Of a DNA stretch of 64,000 nucleotides, positions 1-7,867 are shown piece after piece. This DNA comes from Streptomyces sp. MP131-18 (GTDB lineage Bacteria; Actinomycetota; Actinomycetes; Streptomycetales; Streptomycetaceae), in NCBI RefSeq assembly GCF_001984575.1, contig NZ_LZNS01000001.1, positions 4,612,049 through 4,676,048 on the forward strand, given 5' to 3'. The notes beneath the pieces are model-generated. The model saw only the letters and a list, made by a program, of their open reading frames with translations. It ran no database searches and was not told the origin of the DNA. The position numbers and the translations under genes are program-made. Every line of letters begins with the position of its first letter. Position 1 is the first letter of the stretch.

Positions 1-320
1 CCAGGCTCACCGCGGAGCTGCCCGAGGGCCTGCCCACCGTGCTGGTCAACCACTTCCCGATCGTCCGCGAGCCCACCAGGATCCTGCGGTACCCGGAGTT
101 CGCGCTGTGGTGCGGCACCGAGGCCACGGCCGACTGGCCGCGCCGCTTCAACGCCGCCTCCGTGGTCTACGGCCACCTGCACATCCCGCGGCTGATCTGG
201 CACGACGGCGTACCGCACCAGGAGGTGTCGCTCGGCTACCCCAGGGAGTGGCAGCAGCGCCAGCAGTCGCCCGGCCGCCTGGTGCAGATCATGCCCTCCG
301 GGGCGGTGGCCGAACGATGA
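1..320 (+). CDS. Metallophosphoesterase, C-terminal part (5' end outside window)
   Basis: The reading frame is open from the first bases and ends in TGA at 318-320, so only about the last 105 residues are visible. The fragment has a histidine in VNHFPIV and a GHLHIPR motif, the GHxH metal-binding signature near the C-terminus of calcineurin-like metallophosphoesterases. Such enzymes hydrolyse phosphate esters at a two-metal site; the substrate cannot be told from this fragment. The stop overlaps the next start (ATGA), so it is probably co-translated with the phosphopantetheinyl transferase gene. Confidence 0.75.
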   Translation, partial: RLTAELPEGLPTVLVNHFPIVREPTRILRYPEFALWCGTEATADWPRRFNAASVVYGHLHIPRLIWHDGVPHQEVSLGYPREWQQRQQSPGRLVQIMPSGAVAER

Positions 321-1045
321 GCGGGCTGTTCCGGGACCTGCTGCCCGAGCAGGTGGCCGTCGTCGAGACGGCGGGCGACGTGGCCGAGCCCGGCCTGTTC
401 CCCGAGGAGGCCGAGCGCGTCGCCGCGGCCGTGGACGAGCGGCGCCGCGAGTTCGGCACGGTCCGCTACTGCGCCCGCGCGGCCCTGGCGGGCCTCGGCG
501 GCCCGCGGGTGCCGCTGCTGCCGGGCGAGCGGGGCGCGCCGCAGTGGCCCGAGGGCTTCATCGGCGCGATGACGCACTGCCTCGGCTACCGCGCGGCGGC
601 GGTGGCGCGGGCCACGGAGATGACGGGCATCGGCATCGACGCCGAGCCGAACGAGCCGCTGCGCGACCCCGGCGTCCTCAAGCTGATCGCGCTGCCCGAG
701 GAGCGCGCCGCGCTGCCCGGCCTCGCGGCGCGGCGGCCGGACGTCTCCTGGGAGCGGCTGCTCTTCAGCGCCAAGGAGAGCGTGTACAAGGTCTGGTTCC
801 CGCTGACGCACAAGTGGCTCGACTTCGAGGAGGCGGTGATCGAGCCGGACCCGGACGCCGGCACGTTCACGGCCCGCCTGCTCGTTCCCGGCCCGGTGGT
901 CGCGGGCACCCGGCTGACCGGCTTCGCCGGCCGCTGGGCCGTACGCGACGGCCTGGTCGGCACGGCCATCGGCCTGACCCGCGACCCCGCGGCGGCGCCG
1001 CCCCCGGAAACCCAGGACGGCGTCCCTCAGCCCGCACAGCCCTGA
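317..1045 (+). CDS. 4'-phosphopantetheinyl transferase (Sfp/EntD type)
   Basis: This 242-residue protein should transfer 4'-phosphopantetheine from coenzyme A to a serine of carrier proteins, activating polyketide, fatty acid or peptide synthases. The two family signatures are present: GIGIDAE near residues 104-110 (metal-binding Asp108) and FSAKESVYK near 150-158 (Glu154). The ATG at 317 overlaps the previous stop by ATGA, which fixes the start; a longer in-frame version would run deep into the upstream gene. Length fits stand-alone actinobacterial PPTases. The carrier proteins served cannot be inferred; no synthase lies nearby. Confidence 0.85.
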   Translation: MSGLFRDLLPEQVAVVETAGDVAEPGLFPEEAERVAAAVDERRREFGTVRYCARAALAGLGGPRVPLLPGERGAPQWPEGFIGAMTHCLGYRAAAVARATEMTGIGIDAEPNEPLRDPGVLKLIALPEERAALPGLAARRPDVSWERLLFSAKESVYKVWFPLTHKWLDFEEAVIEPDPDAGTFTARLLVPGPVVAGTRLTGFAGRWAVRDGLVGTAIGLTRDPAAAPPPETQDGVPQPAQP

Positions 1046-1086
1046 AGCTCCGAAGCCCTGAGCGCCACCACGCGCGGCGTCCGCCC

Positions 1087-1118
1087 GCGCCTGCCGCCCC
1101 CGCGGGGGCGGCAGGCGC
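1087..1118. terminator. Bidirectional hairpin terminator
   Basis: A perfect inverted repeat with a 15-bp stem (GCGCCTGCCGCCCCC and its complement) and a 2-base loop lies between the convergent phosphopantetheinyl transferase and 5'-nucleotidase genes. There is no T tract, as usual for Streptomyces terminators. Confidence 0.65.
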
Positions 1119-1124
1119 GGTGCG

Positions 1125-2921
1125 TCATCCGACGACGGTGATGCGGTCGGCGGCCGGGGGTGCGAGCGGGGTCTCGGCCGTCGAGTTGGCCGTCAGGTAG
1201 TCGGCGAGGACCGCCATGTCGTCGTTGCCGACCACCGGGTCGCCGCCCTCGGCCAGCGTGGCGAAGCCGTCGCCGCCGCCCGCCAGGAAGGAGTTGACCG
1301 CGACCCGGTACGTGGCCGCCGGGTCGAGCGGCTCGCCGCCGACCGTCACGGAGCCGGCCACGATCCGGTCCGCGCCCGACCGGGTCAGGTCCAGCGTGTA
1401 CGCCAGGCCCTCCGACGGCTGGAGGATCTTCGGCGACGCCTCGTTCGCGCCGCTGACCTGCTCCCTGAGCACGGCGAGCAGTTGTTCGCCGGACAGGTCG
1501 AGCAGGTTCACCGTGTTGGAGAACGGCTGGACGGTGAAGCCCTCGCCGTAGGTGACGACCCCGTCGCCCTCCTCGCCCGACGCGGCGTACGTCAGGTCGG
1601 CCCGCACCCCGCCGGGGTTCATCCACGCCAGGTCGGCCTCCTGGTCGACCTCCCGCGCGTGGGCCAGCTGCGCGTCGGCGATCAGGTCGCCCAGCGGGAA
1701 CTCGGGGCTGCCCGCGCCGCGTCCCGCGATGTCCTCGGTGATCCACCCGATGGGCGCGTTGGCGACGGGGGCGGCCAGTTCGTTCCAGTACCCGATCAGC
1801 TCGGTCAGGTCGGGCGCCCGCTCCTGCTCGCGGTCCACGACGCGGTTGGTGCCCTCGACGGAGGTCCGCACGATGTCGCGCCGCAGGCGGTCGTACTCCA
1901 TGTTCAGCTCGGTGAACAGCCTGCCGTTCGACGCGGCCGAGGTGACCAGCCGGTCCCGGCCTGACGGGTCGGGGACCGTGCACACGTACGGCTGGTGGGT
2001 GTGGCCGGTGACCAGCGCGTCCACGCCGGCGTCCGTCTCCGCCGCGATCTGCGTGATCGGCCCCGACAGGCCGCCGCCGTCCGCGTCGCAGTCGGCGTTG
2101 TACGCCTCGGACGCCGGGTAGCCGCCCTCGTGGACCAGCGCGATGACCGCATTGACGCCCTGCTCGCGCAGCTCGGCGGTGTAGCGGTTGATCGTCTCGA
2201 CCTCGTCGAGGAATTCCAGGCCCTCGATGCCCTCCTGGGTGACGATGTCCGCGGTGCCCTCCAGGGTGACGCCGATGAAGCCGACCCTGATGCCGTTCAG
2301 CCGCTGCACCGAGTAGGGCGCGAGAACGGGCTCGCCGGTGTCCTCGTGCACCACGTTGGCCGCCAGGTACGGGAACCCGGCACCGGTGAACTCGCGCCCC
2401 TCCGCGTAGCAACCGTCCTCCGGGTGGCAGCCGCCCTCCTGGAGCCGGACCAACTCCTCCCAGCCCTCGTCGAACTCGTGGTTGCCGACCCCGGCGACGT
2501 CCATCTCCAGCGCGTTCAGCGCCTCGACGGTCGGCTCGTCGTGGAAGAGGCCGGACAGCAGCGGCGTCGCCCCGACCAGATCGCCGGCCGCGACCGTCAC
2601 CGAGCGCTCCTGCCCCTGCCTGGCCTCGCGCAGCCCGGTGGCCAGGTACTCGACGCCGCCCGCCGTGATCGTCTCGGTGGTGCCGTCCTCGTGCTCGTGT
2701 ATGACCTCGCCGTTCGACCCCGTGGGCGGTTCGAGGGCGCCGTGCAGGTCGTTGAGGGCCAGTACCTGGAGGTCGACGGTCCTGCCGCCGATCGGCTCCC
2801 AGCCGCCGTCCCCCTCGTCCCCGCCGCGCGCCGCCTGGGCGGCCGGCCCGGCGGCGAACACCCCCGCGGCGGCGGCCACGACGGCCGCCGCCGCGGTCAG
2901 CCTGTACTTCCATGCGTGCAT
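1125..2921 (-). CDS. Secreted bifunctional metallophosphatase/5'-nucleotidase
   Basis: This 598-residue protein begins with a Sec-type signal peptide: basic start, hydrophobic alanine-rich stretch to about residue 26, then an AQA-A cleavage site near residue 30. The metallophosphatase domain follows with LNDLHG near 56-61, GNHEFDEG near 146-153 and GHTHQP near the end of the domain, then the C-terminal 5'-nucleotidase domain. It likely releases phosphate from extracellular nucleotides, fitting the phosphate genes elsewhere in the window. The ATG at 2921 has an AAGGGGAG ribosome site 8 bases upstream. It is convergent with the phosphopantetheinyl transferase gene and divergent from mshD. Confidence 0.88.
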   Translation of the reverse strand: MHAWKYRLTAAAAVVAAAAGVFAAGPAAQAARGGDEGDGGWEPIGGRTVDLQVLALNDLHGALEPPTGSNGEVIHEHEDGTTETITAGGVEYLATGLREARQGQERSVTVAAGDLVGATPLLSGLFHDEPTVEALNALEMDVAGVGNHEFDEGWEELVRLQEGGCHPEDGCYAEGREFTGAGFPYLAANVVHEDTGEPVLAPYSVQRLNGIRVGFIGVTLEGTADIVTQEGIEGLEFLDEVETINRYTAELREQGVNAVIALVHEGGYPASEAYNADCDADGGGLSGPITQIAAETDAGVDALVTGHTHQPYVCTVPDPSGRDRLVTSAASNGRLFTELNMEYDRLRRDIVRTSVEGTNRVVDREQERAPDLTELIGYWNELAAPVANAPIGWITEDIAGRGAGSPEFPLGDLIADAQLAHAREVDQEADLAWMNPGGVRADLTYAASGEEGDGVVTYGEGFTVQPFSNTVNLLDLSGEQLLAVLREQVSGANEASPKILQPSEGLAYTLDLTRSGADRIVAGSVTVGGEPLDPAATYRVAVNSFLAGGGDGFATLAEGGDPVVGNDDMAVLADYLTANSTAETPLAPPAADRITVVG

Positions 2922-2957
2922 GAGCGGTTCTCCCCTTCAGTCCGCCCGCACCTTAAT

Positions 2958-2973
2958 GGCTACGCGCGTAGCC
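2958..2973. promoter_or_regulatory. Perfect 16-bp palindrome between 5'-nucleotidase and mshD
   Basis: GGCTACGCGCGTAGCC is a perfect palindrome 37 bases upstream of the nucleotidase start and 79 bases upstream of mshD. Its place in a divergent intergenic region suggests an operator, but I cannot name a regulator. Confidence 0.3.
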
Positions 2974-3051
2974 GTCAGGGGGCTCCGCGTGACGAGCAGA
3001 TGAAACGCGGGCTGCACCACCGCCGCCCCGGCACGATTTAGAGTCGCAGCC

Positions 3052-3963
3052 ATGAACGACGTCTTGGTGCGGGACCTGGTGGCGGAGGACGAGCGGCAGG
3101 CGGTGCTGCGGCTGATCGGGGCGGCGGCCCGGGAGGACGGGCAGAGCGCCGTGTCCGAGCAGGGGCGGCTGCTGCTGCGCGGCGGCGCACGCGCGGGCGT
3201 GCGGCATCTGCTGATGCGCCGGGAGGGGGCGCTCGTCGGCTACGCCCAACTGGACGGTACGGAACCGGTGGAGGCACCCTCGGGCGAACTGGTCATCCAC
3301 CCCGACTTCCGGGGCCGCAGATACGGCCGCATCCTCGGCGAGGCGCTGCTCGCCGAGTCCGGGCGCCGGCTGCGCCTGTGGGCGCACGGCGGCCACCCGG
3401 CCGCGCGCCATCTGGCGCAGATGCTCGGCCTGACCCTCTTCCGCGAACTGCGCCAGCTGCGCCGCCCGCTGGGCGGGCTCCAGCTGCCGGAACCGGTGCT
3501 GCCCGAGGGCGTGCGGGTGCGGACGTACCAGCCGGGCAAGGACGACGCGGCGTGGCTCGCCGTCAACGCCGCCGCGTTCGCCCACCACCCGGAACAGGGC
3601 TCGCTGACCCAGGAGGACCTGGACGCGCGGCAGGCGGAGCCGTGGTTCGACCCGGCCGGCTTCTTCCTCGCGGTGCGGGAGGCCGACGGGCGGCTGCTCG
3701 GCTTCCACTGGACGAAGGCGCACGCCGCCGAGGGCCTGGGCGAGGTGTACGTCCTCGGGGTCGCCCCCGAGGCGCAGGGCTCGGGGCTCGGCCGGGCCCT
3801 GACCACGATCGGGCTGCGCCACCTGGCCGACCCCGGCCGCGGGCCCGACCTGGACACGGCCATGCTGTACGTCGACGCGGACAACGCCCCCGCGGTCCGC
3901 GTCTACGAGAGCCTCGGCTTCCGCACTTTCGAGACGGACCTCATGTACCGCACGGAGTCCTGA
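3052..3963 (+). CDS. mshD: Mycothiol synthase
   Basis: MshD carries out the last step of mycothiol synthesis, acetylating the cysteine of Cys-GlcN-Ins with acetyl-CoA. The 303-residue protein has the two tandem GNAT domains typical of MshD; the better preserved acetyl-CoA loop is in the C-terminal domain near residues 230-250 (GVAPEAQGSGLGRAL). Length is normal for the family. A TAGAGT hexamer ends 7 bases before the ATG and there is no ribosome site, so the mRNA is probably leaderless. mshA of the same pathway lies at 7868-9151. Confidence 0.92.
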   Translation: MNDVLVRDLVAEDERQAVLRLIGAAAREDGQSAVSEQGRLLLRGGARAGVRHLLMRREGALVGYAQLDGTEPVEAPSGELVIHPDFRGRRYGRILGEALLAESGRRLRLWAHGGHPAARHLAQMLGLTLFRELRQLRRPLGGLQLPEPVLPEGVRVRTYQPGKDDAAWLAVNAAAFAHHPEQGSLTQEDLDARQAEPWFDPAGFFLAVREADGRLLGFHWTKAHAAEGLGEVYVLGVAPEAQGSGLGRALTTIGLRHLADPGRGPDLDTAMLYVDADNAPAVRVYESLGFRTFETDLMYRTES

Positions 3964-4017
3964 CGCGGAGTCCGGTCGCGGAGTCCGGTCGCGGAGTCCG
4001 GACGCTGGGTCCTGACG
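3952..4017. repeat. 13-bp tandem repeat at the end of mshD
   Basis: The unit GCGGAGTCCGGTC occurs twice exactly at 3965-3990, then in drifting copies to about 4017. A related CGGAGTCCTGAC lies over the last mshD codons, so the array seems to have grown from the gene end. Confidence 0.6.
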
Positions 4018-4057
4018 CCCACGCGGCCGCCGCGGCCTGCCGGTACTGTCCTTGAGC

Positions 4058-4315
4058 ATGACCGCAGGCAAGCCGCCCCGCCGCCCGCTGACCGAGGCCG
4101 CCCGCCGCGACCTGGCCCGGCACGTCCTCCAGGACGGCTGGTCGCTGCGCGAGGCCGCCGCCCGCTTCGGGGTGTCCGCCCGCACGGCGAAGCGGTGGGC
4201 CGACCGGTACCGCGGCGAAGGCTCCCGCGGCGAAGGCGCGGCCGGCGCCGGATCGGCCGGCTCCGTTCACCTCGCTGATGTGCCGCGTTCGTCCGGATGG
4301 CGGGAGAATGGAGAT
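4058..4315 (+). other. Helix-turn-helix segment in frame with ppk
   Basis: From an ATG at 4058 an 86-codon stretch runs without a stop directly into ppk. It encodes a compact helix-turn-helix (GWSLREAAARFGVSARTAKRW) followed by RYRGEG, the pattern of the N-terminal DNA-binding domain of IS481-type transposases. A TACTGT hexamer sits 8 bases before the ATG. Either it is the remnant of a small DNA-binding gene or transposase, or ppk is sometimes made with a DNA-binding N-terminus. I treat ppk as starting at 4316 because the known family begins near there. Confidence 0.45.
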
Positions 4316-6523
4316 ATGACCCAGGAAACGCGTATCCGGCGGAGTCGTTCGCGGCCCGTTCCGCAGCCGGCCGAGCCGAGTGAGCGCGGCGAGCCGGAGT
4401 CGGTGCCGGAGACCGCCGTCGAGCCGGGTGAGGGCCGGGGGCCGGCCGCGCCCGCCGACGCCGAGCTGCCCGTCCACCGCTTCCTCGACCGCGAACGGAG
4501 CTGGCTCGCGTTCAACGAGCGCGTGCTGGAGCTGGCCGAGGACCCGGACACCCCGCTGCTCGAACGGGCCAACTTCCTGTCGATCTTCGCGAGCAACCTC
4601 GACGAGTTCTTCATGGTGCGCGTCGCCGGGCTGAAGCGCCGCATCGCCACCGGCGTCGCCACCCGCTCCCTCACCGGGCAGGCGCCGCGGGAGGTGCTGG
4701 AAAGCATCTGGGGCCAGGCGCGCGACCAGATGACCAGGAGCGCCGCCTGCTACCAGCGGACCATCGCGCCGCAGGTCGCCGAGCGGGGCATCCACCTGCT
4801 GCGCTGGCCCGACCTGACAGAGCAGGAGCAGATCCGGCTGTTCTCGCTCTTCCGGAAGAAGATCTTCCCGGTGCTGACGCCGCTGGCCGTCGACCCGGCG
4901 CACCCGTTTCCGTACATATCGGGCCTCTCGCTCAACCTGGCCGTCGTCGTGCGCAACCCGGCCAGCGGGCACAAGCACTTCGCCCGGGTGAAGGTGCCGC
5001 CGCTGCTGTCCCGTTTCCTCGAAGCCGCGCCGCAGCGGTACGTCCCGGTCGAGGACGTCATCGCCGCGCACCTGGAGGAGCTGTTCCGGGGCATGGAGGT
5101 GCTCGCCCACCACGTCTTCCGCGTCACGCGCAACGAAGACCTGGAGGTCGAGGAGGACGACGCGGAGAATCTGCTCCAGGCCCTGGAGAAGGAGCTGCTG
5201 CGCCGCCGCTTCGGGCCGCCGGTGCGCCTTGAGGTCGAGGAGTCCATCGACGAGGAGGTCCTCGACCTGCTCGTGCGCGAGCTGAAGATCCGGCGCGAGG
5301 AGGTCTTCGCCGTGCCGGGCCCGCTCGACCTGACCGGGCTGCGCGCGATCGCCGCGCTCGACCGGCCGGAGCTGAAGTACCCGAAGTTCGTCGCCGGCAC
5401 CCACCGGGACCTGGCCGAGGTGGAGTCCGCCTCCGCGCCCGACATCTTCGCCGCGCTGCGCGAGCGCGACGTGCTGCTGCACCACCCCTACGACTCGTTC
5501 TCCACCTCCGTCCAGACGTTCCTTGAGCAGGCCGCGGCCGACCCGGACGTGCTGGCCATCAAACAGACCCTCTACCGCACCTCGGGCGACTCCCCGATCG
5601 TCGACGCCCTCATCGACGCCGCCGAGTCGGGCAAGCAGGTGCTGGTGCTCGTCGAGATCAAGGCCAGGTTCGACGAGCACGCGAACATCAAGTGGGCGCG
5701 CAAGCTGGAGGAGGCCGGCTGCCACGTCGTCTACGGCCTCGTCGGGCTGAAGACCCACTGCAAGCTGTCCCTCGTGGTGCGCCAGGAGGGCGAGGACCTG
5801 CGCCGCTACGCGCACGTCGGCACGGGGAATTACCACCCGAAGACGGCGCGCGTCTACGAGGACCTGGGGCTGCTGACCGCCGACGCCGAGGTCGGGGCCG
5901 ACCTGTCCGACCTGTTCAACCGGCTGTCCGGCTACTCGCGGCGGGACAACTACCGGCGGCTGCTCGTCGCCCCGCGGAACCTGCGGGAGGGACTGATCGC
6001 CCGCATCCGCCGCGAGGTCGAGCACCACCGGGCGGGCCGTCCCGCCTCGGTCCGCATCAAGGTCAACTCCATCGTCGACGAGGCTCTGATCGACGAGCTG
6101 TACCGGGCCTCGCAGGCCGGGGTGCCCGTCGACGTCTGGGTACGCGGCATCTGCGCGCTGCGGCCCGGCGTGCCCGGCCTCTCGGAGACCATCCGGGTGC
6201 GCAGCGTGCTGGGCCGCTTCCTCGAACACTCGCGTTTCTTCGCCTTCGGCGGTGGCGGCGAGAGCGAGGTGTGGCTGGGCAGCGCGGACCTGATGCACCG
6301 CAACCTGGACCGCCGCATCGAAGTGCTGGTCCGCGTGACCGACCCGGGGCACCGTTCCACCCTCACCCGCCTGCTGGCCACGGGCACCGCGGACACCACC
6401 GCCTCCTGGCACCTCGGCCCCGACGGCAGCTGGACGCGGCACGCGACGGACGCCGAGGGCAGACCGCTGCGGAACGTTCAGGAGACGCTGATCGAGGCAC
6501 GGAGGAAGCGGCGTGGTGCCTGA
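4316..6523 (+). CDS. ppk: Polyphosphate kinase (PPK1)
   Basis: PPK1 makes long-chain polyphosphate from ATP reversibly and regenerates ATP from it. After an acidic, low-complexity N-terminus of about 50 residues the protein has the PPK N-terminal domain (FLDRERSWLAFNERVLELA), the middle domain and both phospholipase-D-like C-terminal domains. The autophosphorylated histidine is His481 in GLKTHCK, and GTGNYHPKTA follows. At 735 residues it is normal for an actinobacterial PPK. The frame is open upstream to 4052, joining a helix-turn-helix segment. The NUDIX gene overlaps its 3' end by 11 bases. Expression in streptomycetes is known to be under PhoP; I see no clear PHO box here. Confidence 0.93.
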   Translation: MTQETRIRRSRSRPVPQPAEPSERGEPESVPETAVEPGEGRGPAAPADAELPVHRFLDRERSWLAFNERVLELAEDPDTPLLERANFLSIFASNLDEFFMVRVAGLKRRIATGVATRSLTGQAPREVLESIWGQARDQMTRSAACYQRTIAPQVAERGIHLLRWPDLTEQEQIRLFSLFRKKIFPVLTPLAVDPAHPFPYISGLSLNLAVVVRNPASGHKHFARVKVPPLLSRFLEAAPQRYVPVEDVIAAHLEELFRGMEVLAHHVFRVTRNEDLEVEEDDAENLLQALEKELLRRRFGPPVRLEVEESIDEEVLDLLVRELKIRREEVFAVPGPLDLTGLRAIAALDRPELKYPKFVAGTHRDLAEVESASAPDIFAALRERDVLLHHPYDSFSTSVQTFLEQAAADPDVLAIKQTLYRTSGDSPIVDALIDAAESGKQVLVLVEIKARFDEHANIKWARKLEEAGCHVVYGLVGLKTHCKLSLVVRQEGEDLRRYAHVGTGNYHPKTARVYEDLGLLTADAEVGADLSDLFNRLSGYSRRDNYRRLLVAPRNLREGLIARIRREVEHHRAGRPASVRIKVNSIVDEALIDELYRASQAGVPVDVWVRGICALRPGVPGLSETIRVRSVLGRFLEHSRFFAFGGGGESEVWLGSADLMHRNLDRRIEVLVRVTDPGHRSTLTRLLATGTADTTASWHLGPDGSWTRHATDAEGRPLRNVQETLIEARRKRRGA

Positions 6524-6992
6524 CGTCGAGCCGGTGCGGGCGGCCGGCTGCGTGCTGTGGCGCCGGGCGGCGGACGGGGGCGAGGGTATCGAGGTCGCCC
6601 TGGTCCACCGGCCCAAGTACGACGACTGGTCGCACCCGAAGGGCAAGCTGCACGCCGGGGAGCCGCCGGCGGACGCGGCCCGCCGCGAGGTGTGGGAGGA
6701 GACCGGCGCCGAGATCCGGCTCGGGCAGCGGCTGAGCACCCACCGCTACCCGGCGCAGGGGCGGCCGAAAGTGGTCGACTACTGGGTGGCCGAGGCGGTC
6801 GGCGGGCAGTTCGAGCCGAACGCGGAGGTCGACCGGCTGCTGTGGCTGCCGCCGCCCGAGGCGCGCCGCATGCTGACCCACCCCGCGAACCAGACCGCGC
6901 TCGACGAGGCGATGGCCGCCGTCAGGGCCGCGTGGCAGGGCGCCGCGGCGGACGGGCGGAACGGGGAGCCACCGCCGGCCAGTGCACCGTGA
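6513..6992 (+). CDS. NUDIX hydrolase (MutT-like)
   Basis: This 159-residue protein hydrolyses a nucleoside diphosphate linked to another group. The NUDIX box is complete at residues 44-66: Gly44, Glu50, REVWEE at 58-63 and Gly65. GTG at 6513 overlaps ppk by 11 bases, so the two are translationally coupled. Related mycobacterial MutT1 proteins carry an extra histidine-phosphatase domain; this one is the NUDIX domain only, with a short disordered tail. The gene overlaps the convergent methyltransferase gene by 71 bases. The pairing with ppk suggests a substrate such as a diphosphorylated nucleotide or diadenosine polyphosphate, but this is inference. Confidence 0.85.
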   Translation: MVPDVEPVRAAGCVLWRRAADGGEGIEVALVHRPKYDDWSHPKGKLHAGEPPADAARREVWEETGAEIRLGQRLSTHRYPAQGRPKVVDYWVAEAVGGQFEPNAEVDRLLWLPPPEARRMLTHPANQTALDEAMAAVRAAWQGAAADGRNGEPPPASAP

Positions 6993-7737
6993 CCTCGCCC
7001 TGGCGCCAGCGGTGCGGGCCGTCGGCCAGCGGCCAGGCGCCCGACAGGGCGCGGACGGCGCGCACCCACCGCTGGCGTGCGCCGAGCGGCCCGTAGGGCG
7101 CGGCGGCGGCCCAGGCGCGGTCGAAGTCCCGCAGGAAGGCGTGCACCGGCTCGCCCGGCACGTTGCGGTGGATCAGCGCCTTCGGCAGCCGTTCCGCCAG
7201 CTCGGAGGGGGTGCCGAGACCGGCGAGGCGCGCGGCGAACGTGAGCGTCACCGGCCCTTCGGGGCGGAGCGTCACCCACGCGTGGCGGCGGCCGATCTCG
7301 TCACAGGTGCCCTCCACCAGCAGCCCGCCCGGCGCGAGCCGGGCGCACAGCCGCTGCCACGCGCCCGCGACCTCGGCCTCGTCGTACTGGCGCAGCACGT
7401 TCGCCGCCCTGATCAGCAGCGGGCGTTCGCCGCCCGGCAGCGGCAGCTCGAACCCGCCGCGCACGAAGTCGATCCCGGGACGTTTGTACGGCCCGGCCGC
7501 GGTCACCCGTGCGGCGTCGATCTCGACCCCCGTCACCCGGGCGTCGGGGCGCACCCGGCGCAGCCGGTGCAGCAGCTCGACCGCGGTCCACGGTGCGGCG
7601 CCGTAGCCCAGGTCCACGGCGAGCGGCGGCGCGGTGGCGCGCCGCAGGGCCGCGGCATGCGTGGCCGCGATCCAGCGGTCCATGCGCCGCAGCCGGTTGG
7701 GGTGGGTGGTGCCTCTGGTCGCCATCCCCTCCGCCAT
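6922..7737 (-). CDS. Class I SAM-dependent methyltransferase-like protein
   Basis: The 271-residue protein has a Rossmann-type S-adenosylmethionine motif (AVDLGYGAAPWTAVEL near residues 40-55) and an acidic second motif (VTGVEIDAARV). The substrate is unknown. An ATG at 7725 (MATRGTT) could also be the start; I prefer 7737 because a TACGCT hexamer lies 7 bases upstream, the leaderless arrangement seen at several other genes here. The C-terminal coding region overlaps the end of the NUDIX gene on the other strand. It is divergent from mshA. Confidence 0.7.
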   Translation of the reverse strand: MAEGMATRGTTHPNRLRRMDRWIAATHAAALRRATAPPLAVDLGYGAAPWTAVELLHRLRRVRPDARVTGVEIDAARVTAAGPYKRPGIDFVRGGFELPLPGGERPLLIRAANVLRQYDEAEVAGAWQRLCARLAPGGLLVEGTCDEIGRRHAWVTLRPEGPVTLTFAARLAGLGTPSELAERLPKALIHRNVPGEPVHAFLRDFDRAWAAAAPYGPLGARQRWVRAVRALSGAWPLADGPHRWRQGEVTVHWPAVAPRSARPPRRPATRP

Positions 7738-7867
7738 GCGGACGAGCGTAACGGCCGCCGCGGGAAGCCGCGGGAAGCCGTGTGCCGCCGCGGGAAGAGG
7801 ATCGGCCGCAGCATGGTTGCACCTGCACGCAGGACGAGGAGCGAGCCGCAGTCTTCAAGGAGGCACG

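Noticed and set aside
1027..2913. A 628-codon frame on the same strand as the 5'-nucleotidase, shifted by one.
   Set aside because: It is an Arg/Gly-rich shadow of the nucleotidase gene with no domain.
3941..6739. A 932-codon open frame on the minus strand opposite ppk.
   Set aside because: It mirrors ppk and parts of its neighbours, has no recognisable domain, and long antisense frames are expected in high-GC coding DNA.
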